A stretch of 64,000 nucleotides of DNA from Candidatus Acidulidesulfobacter diazotrophicus (GTDB taxonomy: Bacteria; SZUA-79; Acidulodesulfobacterales; Acidulodesulfobacteraceae): the NCBI GenBank assembly GCA_004195025.1, contig SGBB01000007.1:26412-90411 (forward strand), given 5' to 3'. The notes under the pieces are model-generated. The model saw only the letters and a program-made list of their open reading frames with translations. It was not told the DNA's origin and did not search any database. The translations under genes were made by a program, and so were the position numbers. Shown piece after piece: positions 46,900 through 55,377 of the stretch (within the stretch, counting starts at the first letter, position 1; the number at the start of each line of letters is the position of its first letter).

Positions 46900-46960
46900 T
46901 AAGATAACAAAATTAGCAATAAATATATTGTTCTTTTTTGATGTCTATAAATCTAATATT
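46878..46960 (+). repeat. Direct duplication at the 3' end of the 46513 gene, period 67 bp
   Basis: ctataaatctaatatt occurs at 46878-46893 and 46945-46960, with weaker similarity continuing over the stop codon region. The spacer between begins acatgataagataacaa and ends ttgttcttttttgatgt, which are imperfect inverted repeats (13 of 17 positions). Confidence 0.7.
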
Positions 46961-46986
46961 GCATAATAAAATAAGGTCATAATTCT

Positions 46987-47931
46987 ATGATAGATTACAA
47001 AATATATTTTTACAAAAATCAAGAAGTTATTATTAAATCCGAAGGAAATAATTATAAGGGCTATATTTCAGATCTAAAAGGGGATTATATTTTTGTAATT
47101 TTGTATGCATTATTTAAAGAAGACGATTTGCTAAAATTTGATTCGGGCAATGAAATTAATTTTACCGACCGCGCAAATATTAATATAGACAATATTATCG
47201 ACGGGATACATAAAACTGATGATAATATTCTAATTTATGAAGATATTAAAGACGCATATGTTGCGACAATTAAGATTGATGAGATTATTAAAGGAAATGA
47301 TAATATCGTATTAAAAATAAATGTATTAAATGAACCTGCGAAAAGAGAAGGCAGGGAATTTTTAAGAGTTAACGCCTTTTTGCAATTTTCATACGATAAA
47401 ATAAGTCTGCAGGAGTTTATTGAGTTAAAAGAAGAATATATTTCCAAATCTTCTTTCACCACTTCAGTTTACGGTATATATAAAATTAATATGCCGCATA
47501 TATCTTCCTCAATGCCTATTATAGATGATACCGGAGCGCCGATAAATCCAAGATTAGAAAAATTATTAATTGCCATAAATAGCAAATTAGATATAATACT
47601 TTCTTTGCTTAATCCCGAAAAATCCCTGCTTTCCAATGTAGAAGAACAGAGGGTATCTATTAGCGGTTCAGGTATTATGTTTAATTATCGGGTTAATGAA
47701 AAAAATAATAATGTTTTAGATTCATTAAAATACGGCGATTATTTAAAAATGACTATATTGTTTCCTACTATACCGCAGTTTATTATTAAACTGATTGCCC
47801 AGGTTGTCAGAGTTGAAATTGACAGTAATTATTCCATTGCGTGCAAATTTGCAGCAATTAACGAATATGACAGAGACGAGATTATTAAATACACGCTTGA
47901 AAGACAAAGGCAGCAGATAAAAAAAGGTTAA
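46987..47931 (+). CDS. PilZ-domain protein
   Basis: A 314-residue protein. The N-terminal ~110 residues form a beta-rich YcgR-N-like domain (KSEGNNYKGYISDLKGDYIF). The c-di-GMP motif RxxxR is seen as REFLR (EGREFLRVNAF, residues 118-128). A helical insertion follows (NPRLEKLLIAINSKLDIILS), then the second motif as SISGSGI, where Ser takes the usual Asp/Asn place. The C-terminal part is a typical PilZ barrel end. It lies between the small helical gene and the convergent motAB operon, suggesting a motility role. Confidence 0.8.
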   Translation: MIDYKIYFYKNQEVIIKSEGNNYKGYISDLKGDYIFVILYALFKEDDLLKFDSGNEINFTDRANINIDNIIDGIHKTDDNILIYEDIKDAYVATIKIDEIIKGNDNIVLKINVLNEPAKREGREFLRVNAFLQFSYDKISLQEFIELKEEYISKSSFTTSVYGIYKINMPHISSSMPIIDDTGAPINPRLEKLLIAINSKLDIILSLLNPEKSLLSNVEEQRVSISGSGIMFNYRVNEKNNNVLDSLKYGDYLKMTILFPTIPQFIIKLIAQVVRVEIDSNYSIACKFAAINEYDRDEIIKYTLERQRQQIKKG

Positions 47932-48010
47932 TTTTATAAAATCACATTATTAATTCTTATATCAATGTTAATAGTGTGAAACAAAGGCAGCAGATAAAAA
48001 GTTAATTTTA
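47904..48010 (+). repeat. Direct duplication at the 3' end of the PilZ gene, period 77 bp
   Basis: acaaaggcagcagataaaaa and the following ggttaatttta at 47904-47935 recur with a two-base deletion at 47981-48010. The intervening bases contain an inverted repeat, cacattattaa (47943-47953) and ttaatagtgtg (47968-47978). Confidence 0.8.
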
Positions 48011-48071
48011 GATTTTAAGCGGCATTATATATTATATATAAATATAATACGTATAAAAATAAATTATTCAT

Positions 48072-48099
48072 CAAAAATTTATATCTCATTTCATGAGAT
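48072..48099 (-). terminator. Intrinsic terminator candidate after motB
   Basis: On the minus strand, directly after the motB stop codon, ATCTCAT and ATGAGAT (48093-48099 and 48083-48089) form a 7-base stem with a 3-base loop, followed after a short ATAA by five T. It is short and has little GC, so termination is only likely. Confidence 0.5.
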
Positions 48100-48897
48100 T
48101 TATGATTTTGGAAGTTCATTATTGAGAAATGTAGAAAGAACCACAATATTTACTCTTCTATTGAGCGCCCTCCCCTGAGCGGTCTTATTTGAAGCAACAG
48201 GTTTGTACTTCCCATACCCGGAAGCTGAGAGCCTTATGGGATTAAAATGAACTTTTTTTATGAAAAATCTAAGAACATTAACGGCTCTAGCGGTAGAAAG
48301 CATCCAATTATTAGGATATCTTAAAGTATGAATAGGCGTAGAATCGGTATATCCTTCTATTGACAAATTATTTCTAACTTTTAATAATGATAATGCAATA
48401 TGTTTTAAAAGAGGATGAAATTTTTTCAATATTTTAGCGCTTCCGGAGTTAAAAAAACTAGACCCTTTAAGCGAAATAATTAATCCTCGAGTAGACCTGT
48501 AGACTCTAATAGACGATTTAAATGTCTTATTGGCTTTTATATATTTTTTAATACTTGAAGAAATCATATTAAAAACTTGAGCTTCATGGTGTTCCGCTTT
48601 TATCAGTTTTTTATTTTGCACCGAAACTTTAAAGGTTGACGGTGCAACTTTAGGGACGACGAGTTTCGGCGTTGACGCAATATTAGGTCTTGATTTAGTT
48701 ACTGTAACAAGTTTGCTTGCGCCGAAAGCCTGCTGAATAGAAACGGATAGTTCTTTCAGGCGGACATTGTTGACTTTTGATATAGCAAACATAACTATAA
48801 AAAATGATAGCAGCGTAGTCAAAAAATCGCCGTAGCTAATCATCCATCTTTCTTTGTTTGATTCTCCCTGAGTATTTCTTCTTCTCTTTATGCTCAT
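48100..48897 (-). CDS. motB: Flagellar stator protein MotB
   Basis: MotB anchors the stator to peptidoglycan and carries the proton- or sodium-binding Asp. The 265-residue protein has a basic N-terminus, then WMISYGDFLTTLLSFFIVMF with the critical Asp24, one membrane helix, a plug and linker, and a C-terminal OmpA-like domain: SIEGYTDSTPI, WMLSTARAVNVLRFFIKK and GRALNRRVNIVV. It lies downstream of motA (160 bases), both on the minus strand. Confidence 0.95.
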   Translation of the reverse strand: MSIKRRRNTQGESNKERWMISYGDFLTTLLSFFIVMFAISKVNNVRLKELSVSIQQAFGASKLVTVTKSRPNIASTPKLVVPKVAPSTFKVSVQNKKLIKAEHHEAQVFNMISSSIKKYIKANKTFKSSIRVYRSTRGLIISLKGSSFFNSGSAKILKKFHPLLKHIALSLLKVRNNLSIEGYTDSTPIHTLRYPNNWMLSTARAVNVLRFFIKKVHFNPIRLSASGYGKYKPVASNKTAQGRALNRRVNIVVLSTFLNNELPKS

Positions 48898-49057
48898 TTT
48901 AAGTTTTATTTATTATTTTAATTATTAAATATAATTATGTCATTTGATTACGGCATTAATTAATTAATTAATTATTTAATATCCTGTAATTTAATTTTGA
49001 ATAGCAAGCAAAATCGGCATAGAACATCGTTATGGTTACAACTATAGTCATTGGTTT

Positions 49058-49837
49058 TTATCTAGCGCTTTTTGCTTCATATATGGTTTTTTGGCTTTCA
49101 CTCAGAAATGATTTTAATTTTTCTTCAATAAGTCTGGGATTTTCGCCGTTTTGAATTGACTGTACTCCTTTAAGCACTAATTCATTTTTTAATATTTTCT
49201 CTTTTAATTTTATTTTTAACTTGCTTGCTATCGGAAACAATATTAAATTAGCAAACGCTAAACCATAAAGAGTAGCGGTGAAAGCAACTGCAATACCTGC
49301 TCCTAATCTATCAGGGTTATTTAAATGCTGCATAACGTGAATTAAACCTAAAACAGCGCCTATTATACCGAGTGTAGGCGAATATCCGCCAGCCTGTTCA
49401 AAAATTTTAACGCTTTCTTCTCCAAAATCTTCTGAATTGCCTAATTCTGTTTCCATAATTTCAGTTAAAACCTGAGGATCTATGCCGTCTACCACTAACG
49501 ATAAGGCTTTTTTCATAAATTTATCGTCAGAAGTTTCCACTTCCGCTTCTAAGGCAAGGACGCCATTTTTCCTGGCTTTACCTGCGAAATCTACAATGTC
49601 GGCTATTGTATTTGCATAATCAATTTTTTCTGAAATAAATACCTCTTTAACGGTTAGAATCGCTTTTTTTAAATTCGGCAAAGGGTTGCCTGCTATCGTA
49701 GCGCCTGCCGTTCCGATTATAACTATTGTAATACCGATAGGATCTATTAATTGCATAAACGTAGATCCTTGCATTGCATTAGCGGCTATTAACCCGCCTA
49801 TACCCATAATAAAACCGATAATTGATGCTAAATCCAT
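49058..49837 (-). CDS. motA: Flagellar stator protein MotA
   Basis: A 259-residue protein with four membrane segments, including DLASIIGFIMGIGGLIAANA at the start, FGEESVKIFEQAGGYSPTLG and IIGAVLGLIHVMQHL in the third helix, and LYGLAFANLILFPIASKLKI in the fourth. The length and the proline region (GGYSPTLGIIG) agree with the sodium or proton stator subunit; the ion cannot be told with certainty. It forms a minus-strand operon with motB. Confidence 0.96.
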   Translation of the reverse strand: MDLASIIGFIMGIGGLIAANAMQGSTFMQLIDPIGITIVIIGTAGATIAGNPLPNLKKAILTVKEVFISEKIDYANTIADIVDFAGKARKNGVLALEAEVETSDDKFMKKALSLVVDGIDPQVLTEIMETELGNSEDFGEESVKIFEQAGGYSPTLGIIGAVLGLIHVMQHLNNPDRLGAGIAVAFTATLYGLAFANLILFPIASKLKIKLKEKILKNELVLKGVQSIQNGENPRLIEEKLKSFLSESQKTIYEAKSAR

Positions 49838-50185
49838 TTTTATTATTTGTTATTTGAATAATTTAATTATTTAATTTACTATTTAATTATTTAATTTAAT
49901 TATTGAATTTACTATTTAATTATTTAATTATTGAATTTAACTACTTATTAATTTAAATAGCAAAACTTATAAATTGCTTTATTAAAGAATTTAATAAAAT
50001 TTTTATAAATAAAATATATTTTAAAAACTATTTTTAAATTATTTTAAATTTATTTAAATTTAAATAAAAATAAATTTAAAACTTTAAATAAAATATTCTT
50101 ATAATATTATCAAATTTATTTAATTTTCTCAATATATTAAAAAATATTCTATAATTTTTAAAATATATTTAGTATACTAATTATT
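49838..50185. other. AT-rich divergent spacer between motA and flgJ, no gene seen
   Basis: This 348-base region is almost wholly A and T. It includes short direct repeats of tttaattatttaattta type near 49860-49935. It must contain the promoters of motAB (minus) and flgJ (plus), but no convincing element could be recognised. No coding frame is plausible. Confidence 0.5.
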
Positions 50186-51115
50186 ATGATGGAAATAATT
50201 AATAATTTGACAAATAAAATTGATGAAAACGGAAGCAGCGGCAAAACAGGCAATACTATAAGCAATAGTAAAGCCGATGAAAATATAACTCCTGCCGAAA
50301 TGAGCGAAATCAAACTTGTTGCATCCAAGTTTGAATCTATTTTTTTAAATATGCTATTTGATTCTATGGCTAAAGAAAATAGCGGCGGGACGTTTATAAA
50401 CCACGGCAGCGCATATAAAATTTTTAATTCTATGATGTATGAAGCAATTGCAAATGATGAATCTTACGGAAGGGGTATTGGCATAGCAAGAATGATTGTC
50501 AATTATTTTAAGGAAAACCCTTCATTGATAAAAAATAGTTTAAATATTTCAAAATTAAAATCAGAAGCTGGCGAACTTTCAGGTTCAAACAATTTTATGG
50601 AAGCGGTAAATACTTCAGACAAATATTTAGGCAACGCAAATGTTTTAAATAATTATAAAAAATTAAGCGCCTTAAATAATCAAGACGGCGGTAATATTTC
50701 AGGAGATAATACTTCAGGCGGTTATACTTCTATAGACAGTTTAGCAAAGGCAGCCTCTAAAATTTACGACCTGCCTTATAATTTAATCAAGGCTGTCATA
50801 AAAACAGAATCAGACTTTAATCCTTCCGCCGTTTCGCCAAAAGGAGCAGTAGGGTTAATGCAGGTGATGCCTGAAACTGCTAAAGAATTAGGTGTTTCCG
50901 ATGTTTTGAATCCAGTATCTAATGTTTTTTGCGGAAGTCTATATCTTAAAAAAATGCTAAACAGTAATAACGGCAATATAGAATTAGCTCTTGCCGCTTA
51001 TAACGCAGGACAGGGCAATGTTGATAAATACGGCGGAATACCTCCTTTTACGGAAACGGAAAATTATGTAAAAAAAGTTTTAAATTATTATAATGAATAT
51101 AATAATATAAAATAA
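50186..51115 (+). CDS. flgJ: Rod-binding protein FlgJ fused to a lytic transglycosylase domain
   Basis: FlgJ is a rod cap that also cuts peptidoglycan for rod passage. Residues 28-115 fit the rod-binding domain: KLVASKFESIFLNMLFDSMA, then GSAYKIFNSMMYEAIANDES and YGRGIGIARMIVNYF. The C-terminal part (about 175-300) is a transglycosylase SLT domain with the catalytic Glu in IKTESDFNPSAVSPKGAVGL, MQVMPETAKELGV and LALAAYNAGQGNVDKYGGIP. Enteric FlgJ has a glucosaminidase instead. The 309-residue protein has no signal peptide, as expected for flagellar export. Confidence 0.9.
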   Translation: MMEIINNLTNKIDENGSSGKTGNTISNSKADENITPAEMSEIKLVASKFESIFLNMLFDSMAKENSGGTFINHGSAYKIFNSMMYEAIANDESYGRGIGIARMIVNYFKENPSLIKNSLNISKLKSEAGELSGSNNFMEAVNTSDKYLGNANVLNNYKKLSALNNQDGGNISGDNTSGGYTSIDSLAKAASKIYDLPYNLIKAVIKTESDFNPSAVSPKGAVGLMQVMPETAKELGVSDVLNPVSNVFCGSLYLKKMLNSNNGNIELALAAYNAGQGNVDKYGGIPPFTETENYVKKVLNYYNEYNNIK

Positions 51116-51144
51116 ACAAAATAATTTAAAAACAGGAATATACA

Positions 51145-51903
51145 ATGTCTATATTTAAAAGAAATAAAGCAGCCGTAGTTAATTTTTCAGGCGCTATAAC
51201 AGCTCAAAGTATTGCCCCGTACATTGCTTTAATAAAAAAAATTGAAAAAACAAATTCAATAAAAGGTGTTCTCTTTACAATAGATAGTCCCGGAGGAAGC
51301 GCGATACATTCAGAACTTTTATATTTTGCGATAGAAAGGCTTAAGAAAAAAGGTAAAACGGTTTACGGATATCTAGAACTTGCCGCATCGGGAGGATATC
51401 TGGTTGCTTCGTCTTTAGAAAGATTATACGCTCCGCCGTCAGCAATAATTGGTTCTATAGGAGTAATAAGTTTAAAGCCCGTATTAAAAGAAATATTGGG
51501 GAAAATAGGCATAGAATACGAGATTTTAAAAAAAGGCAAATATAAAGATATGTGGTCTTTTACCCGGCATTATACCGACGAAGAAAGAGCAAGCATAGAC
51601 GAACTTCAGGAAGATATTTATTTAAGATTTATAGAAATAGTTTCAGAAGGAAGAAAAATTCCTAAAGACGATGTTTTAAAACTTGCTACGGGCGAGTTAT
51701 TTTCGTCTAAAAAATCATTGTTAAACAAGCTTATTGACGAGATTTCAGATTTAGATACCGCAATAGAAGACCTGTGTAAAAAAATAGGCACGAAACCGGA
51801 AAAAGTTGTTTACATGGAAATAAAGAAACCTTTTTTTCAAAAAATAATTAACAGGTCAATGGTTGGAATAATTGAGGATATATATTACAACTTAATGTTT
51901 TAA
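51145..51903 (+). CDS. S49-family signal peptide peptidase-like protease
   Basis: A 252-residue SppA-like protein: VLFTIDSPGGSAIHSELLYF, catalytic Ser in LAASGGYLVASSLERLYAPP, IIGSIGVISLKPVLKEILGK and the catalytic Lys in LKKGKYKDMWSF. The length fits the short 36K-type or cytoplasmic S49 forms; a membrane anchor is not obvious. It lies 29 bases after flgJ and 185 before fliI, so it may be co-transcribed. A possible substrate is not indicated. Confidence 0.88.
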   Translation: MSIFKRNKAAVVNFSGAITAQSIAPYIALIKKIEKTNSIKGVLFTIDSPGGSAIHSELLYFAIERLKKKGKTVYGYLELAASGGYLVASSLERLYAPPSAIIGSIGVISLKPVLKEILGKIGIEYEILKKGKYKDMWSFTRHYTDEERASIDELQEDIYLRFIEIVSEGRKIPKDDVLKLATGELFSSKKSLLNKLIDEISDLDTAIEDLCKKIGTKPEKVVYMEIKKPFFQKIINRSMVGIIEDIYYNLMF

Positions 51904-51905
51904 GA

Positions 51906-52082
51906 TAAACGTTAAAATAATAATTATTTTAAAAAATTTTTGGCTTAGCGGTAAAGATAATGAAGCTTGTATAGTTCTAAGTAAACTTTAAAATAATAAT
52001 TATTTTAAAAAATTTTTGGCTTAGCGGTAAAGATAATGAAGCCTGTATAGTTCTGAGCAAACTTTAAAATAATAATTATTTT
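51906..52082. repeat. 76-bp tandem duplication in the fliI leader
   Basis: A 76-base unit with ttaaaataataattatttta, then aaaaatttttggcttagcgg and taaagataatgaagcttgta, occurs at 51906-51981 and 51982-52057, with a third start at 52058-52082. The copies differ at only a few positions. The unit contains a near-palindromic aaaataataattatttt and extends to within 6 bases of the fliI ATG. Confidence 0.9.
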
Positions 52083-52088
52083 GATTTT

Positions 52089-53411
52089 ATGGGTAAAATT
52101 ATCAATTTAGGGGAATATCTTGATTCGGCAAATAATACGGATACTTATATTATAAGCGGAAATATAACTAAAGCCGTTGGTCTTGTAATTGAAACAACGC
52201 ACCCTTATTTGTCAATCGGAAAAATTTGTAAAATTATAAATAATGCCCAAACAGGCAATGAACAGTTTATTACGGCTGAGGTTGTCGGTTTTAAAGACGG
52301 TAAAGCTATTTTAATGCCTTATGGCGATATTTCAGGAATAAATCAGGACAGCAAAGTAATATTATTAGACGAAGAAGAAAAATTTCCGGTTGGAGACAAT
52401 TTAAAAGGCAGAGTAGTCGATGCTTTCGGAAATCCTATGGATAATAAAGGCAAAATAATATGTGCCGATTATGCAAAAATTGTTAATGACCCTCCTTCTC
52501 CATTGTCGCGAAGCAGAATAAAAGAAGTTATGGATGTAGGAGTTAGAGCGATTAATTCATTATTTACGATAGGAAAAGGACAAAGAATTGGTATTTTTGC
52601 AGGTTCAGGCGTAGGCAAAAGTACTCTTCTGGGTATGACTGCAAAATATACTTCCGCAAGTGTTAATGTTATAGCTTTAATAGGTGAAAGAGGAAGAGAG
52701 GTTAGAGAATTCATAGAAAAAAGCCTCGGAGAAGAAGGGCTTAAAAAATCTATTATTATTGTTGCGACTTCGGATAAATCTCCGCTTGTCAGGATGAGAG
52801 CCGCATTTGCCGCAACTTCGGTAGCAGAATATTTTAGAGACAGAGGCGAGAATGTTTTATTAATGATGGACTCATTGACAAGATTTGCTATGGCAGTCAG
52901 AGAGATAGGATTATCGGCAGGAGAACCTCCTACTATGAGAGGTTATACTCCTTCTGTTTTTTCTGTTTTGCCTAAACTCTTAGAAAGGGCTGCAATATCC
53001 GACAAAGGCAGTATCACAGGTATTTATACCGTTTTAGTTGAAGGAGACGATTTAAACGAACCTATATCCGATGCCGCAAGGTCTATATTAGACGGGCATA
53101 TAGTTTTATCAAGAAAAATAGCCGAGGAGGGCATTTTTCCGGCAATTGATCCGCTATCAAGCATTTCAAGGGTCATGCCCGATATTATTTCAAATGAACA
53201 TCTTATTCAGGCAAGGAAAGTTTTAAAAGTAGTTTCTGATTACAGAACTAATGAAGACCTGATTAATATCGGAGCTTATTCAAAAGGTTCTAATAAAGAC
53301 ATTGATTTTGCAATTGACAGCATAGATAAAATAAAAAATTTTATAAGACAAAATTTTGACGAAGAGTGTACTTACGGCGAAAGCGTAAATCTGCTAAAAG
53401 AACTTATTTAG
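52089..53411 (+). CDS. fliI: Flagellum-specific ATPase FliI
   Basis: Export ATPase, F1-beta-like, 440 residues. The P-loop is GIFAGSGVGKSTLLGMTAKY. Other signatures are IALIGERGREVREFIEKSLG, VLLMMDSLTRFAMAVREIGL, SAGEPPTMRGYTPSVFSVLP and LLERAAISDKGSITGIYTVL. It works with FliH and FliJ; fliH is not in this window and fliJ is 45 kb away. The start is ATG 52089 after the tandem repeat, with no recognisable ribosome binding site. Confidence 0.97.
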   Translation: MGKIINLGEYLDSANNTDTYIISGNITKAVGLVIETTHPYLSIGKICKIINNAQTGNEQFITAEVVGFKDGKAILMPYGDISGINQDSKVILLDEEEKFPVGDNLKGRVVDAFGNPMDNKGKIICADYAKIVNDPPSPLSRSRIKEVMDVGVRAINSLFTIGKGQRIGIFAGSGVGKSTLLGMTAKYTSASVNVIALIGERGREVREFIEKSLGEEGLKKSIIIVATSDKSPLVRMRAAFAATSVAEYFRDRGENVLLMMDSLTRFAMAVREIGLSAGEPPTMRGYTPSVFSVLPKLLERAAISDKGSITGIYTVLVEGDDLNEPISDAARSILDGHIVLSRKIAEEGIFPAIDPLSSISRVMPDIISNEHLIQARKVLKVVSDYRTNEDLINIGAYSKGSNKDIDFAIDSIDKIKNFIRQNFDEECTYGESVNLLKELI

Positions 53412-53460
53412 CAATAGACAATATGATAATATAATAATTATAAAGTGATAGATACAGTTA

Positions 53461-53586
53461 ACCCAAAATTACCGATATAAATTTTTAAAATAGCTCTAAA
53501 GTTATACGAACATTGGATTCCTGCTTACGCAGGAATGACTTTGCGGGTATTTAAGTTTTCATCCAACTGGCGTCATTCCCGCTAAA
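53461..53586 (+). mobile_element. Degenerate MITE-like element between fliI and mqnC
   Basis: The left end acccaaaattaccgatataa resembles the terminus of the complete copy. Internal attcctgcttacgcaggaat and a half palindrome cgtcattcccgc follow. No right terminus is found; the copy seems to break off near 53586. Confidence 0.6.
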
Positions 53587-53658
53587 GATAATAAGCTAAA
53601 ACATATAATTAAAATAAATACATTTAATTTATATTAATGTTTAAGGAAATTTATAATT

Positions 53659-54708
53659 ATGCTGCCGACCTATTATAAAAAAAGAATAGATAAAAATGAG
53701 GCTTTAAAGATATTTAAAAGTAATGATTTAATTAAAATAGGAAAAAAAGCCGATTCTATTAGAAAAGAAAAACACGGCGGCAGTATAGTCACTTTTATAA
53801 TAGACAGAAATATAAATTATACAAATATATGTTCGTCGCAGTGTAAATTTTGCGCTTTTTATAAAAATAAAAATGATGACGGCGCATATACATTAGATAA
53901 AAAAGAAATATTTAAAAAGATTAAAGAAACTGCCGATTTGGGCGGAACGCAAATATTAATACAGGGCGGATTAAATTTTGATATAAATTTTGATTATTAT
54001 TTAGATTTATTATCAGGCATCAAACAAAATTTTGATATTCATATTCATGGGTTTTCCCCCCCTGAAATATATTATCTGGCGGACAATAACAATTTAACAG
54101 TCAAAGAAACTCTTATGCTTTTAAAAGAGGCGGGTTTACAGTCAATTCCAGGGGGAGGCGCCGAAATTCTTTCCGATAGAGTAAGAGCTAAAATAAGCCC
54201 GAATAAAATTGGCAGCGATAAATGGCTCGAAGTGATGGAAACAGCTCATAAAATAGGATTAAATTCTTCTGCTACCATGATGTTCGGAACTATAGAAACC
54301 GACGAAGAAATAATAGCGCATTTGTTTAAATTACGGGAACTTCAAGATAGAACGGGCGGTTTTAGAGCTTTTATTCCATGGAGTTTTCAGAGCAAAAATA
54401 CAAAGTTAAATCCAAGAAACACGTATGGTCATTATTATCTTAAAGTTTTGTCTATCTCAAGAATAATTCTAGATAATTTTGATAATATACAGGCTTCTTG
54501 GGTAACTCAAGGGGCAAAAATGGCTCAGGCGGCATTAAGTTTCGGAGCGAATGATTTAGGTTCCACTATGATTGAAGAAAATGTCGTCAAGGCTGCCGGT
54601 GCATGCAATCCTATGATAGAAGAAACTGAAATGGTTCGTATAATAAAAGATGCGGGTTATACGCCTGCTCAGAGATTAAATAATTATAAAATAATTAAAT
54701 ATTATTAA
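53659..54708 (+). CDS. mqnC: Cyclic dehypoxanthinyl futalosine synthase MqnC
   Basis: Radical SAM enzyme of the futalosine pathway to menaquinone. The cluster motif CxxxCxxC is CSSQCKFCAF. MqnC-specific stretches are ILIQGGLNFD, GLQSIPGGGAEILSDRVRAK, ISPNKIGSDKWLEVMETAHK, SSATMMFGTIETDEE, SWVTQGAKMAQAALSFGAND and LGSTMIEENVVKAAGACNPM. The 349-residue length fits. MqnE and CofH are related, but the PGGGAEILSDRVR stretch fits MqnC best. No other menaquinone gene is nearby. Confidence 0.9.
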   Translation: MLPTYYKKRIDKNEALKIFKSNDLIKIGKKADSIRKEKHGGSIVTFIIDRNINYTNICSSQCKFCAFYKNKNDDGAYTLDKKEIFKKIKETADLGGTQILIQGGLNFDINFDYYLDLLSGIKQNFDIHIHGFSPPEIYYLADNNNLTVKETLMLLKEAGLQSIPGGGAEILSDRVRAKISPNKIGSDKWLEVMETAHKIGLNSSATMMFGTIETDEEIIAHLFKLRELQDRTGGFRAFIPWSFQSKNTKLNPRNTYGHYYLKVLSISRIILDNFDNIQASWVTQGAKMAQAALSFGANDLGSTMIEENVVKAAGACNPMIEETEMVRIIKDAGYTPAQRLNNYKIIKYY

Positions 54709-54969
54709 TTTATATATATAATAAAGTAAAAATCAATACTTTAAATTTTACAATATAACTTATTAATATTACTTAATATTATTATACATGCTATATTATA
54801 TAAAATAAAATGCAATTTTTTATAATATTGTATTTTATATACTAAAATTTATTAATATATAAAATATAATAAATTATTATTATTTAAATTTAAAAATTAT
54901 GTTATAATTTTTAAATTAGTCAACTAAATTAAATTTTAACTTTTTATATTCTAATTATTAAATTTTAAA

Positions 54970-55335
54970 ATGAATCAGGAACAATTAGTACATTTTAGAG
55001 AAATTTTAAATAATAAATTAAATTCTCTGATTAATGAAGCTATTAAAACAGTTGATACTATGTCTCGGACTGAAGAAGAAAATTTTCCGGATCCGACCGA
55101 CAGAGCGACCTTAGAATCCGACAGAAATTTTGAACTTAGGATAAGAGACAGAGAAAGAAAACTTATACCTAAAATAAATCAGGCTATTGAAAGAATTAAT
55201 AACGGAACTTACGGAATATGTATTGAATGCGGACAGGAAATTTCCGTTAAGAGATTAGAGTCGCGTCCTGAAGCTACAATGTGCATACGATGCAAAACCA
55301 AAGAAGAAGAATTTGAAAAAAAACATAATATTTAA
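54970..55335 (+). CDS. dksA: DksA/TraR-family zinc-finger transcription factor
   Basis: A 121-residue protein with a coiled-coil N-terminal half (LVHFREILNNKLNSLINEAI), the acidic loop ENFPDPTDRATLESDRNFEL, and the C-terminal four-cysteine finger (CIECG, 17 residues, CIRC) with ISVKRLESRPEATMCIRC. DksA acts on RNA polymerase together with ppGpp. It is shorter than the E. coli protein (151) at the N-terminus but has the DxxDxA tip (DPTDRA). Confidence 0.93.
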   Translation: MNQEQLVHFREILNNKLNSLINEAIKTVDTMSRTEEENFPDPTDRATLESDRNFELRIRDRERKLIPKINQAIERINNGTYGICIECGQEISVKRLESRPEATMCIRCKTKEEEFEKKHNI

Positions 55336-55377
55336 ACTTAAACTTTATTAAAAATTAAAATAAGATTATAACACACT

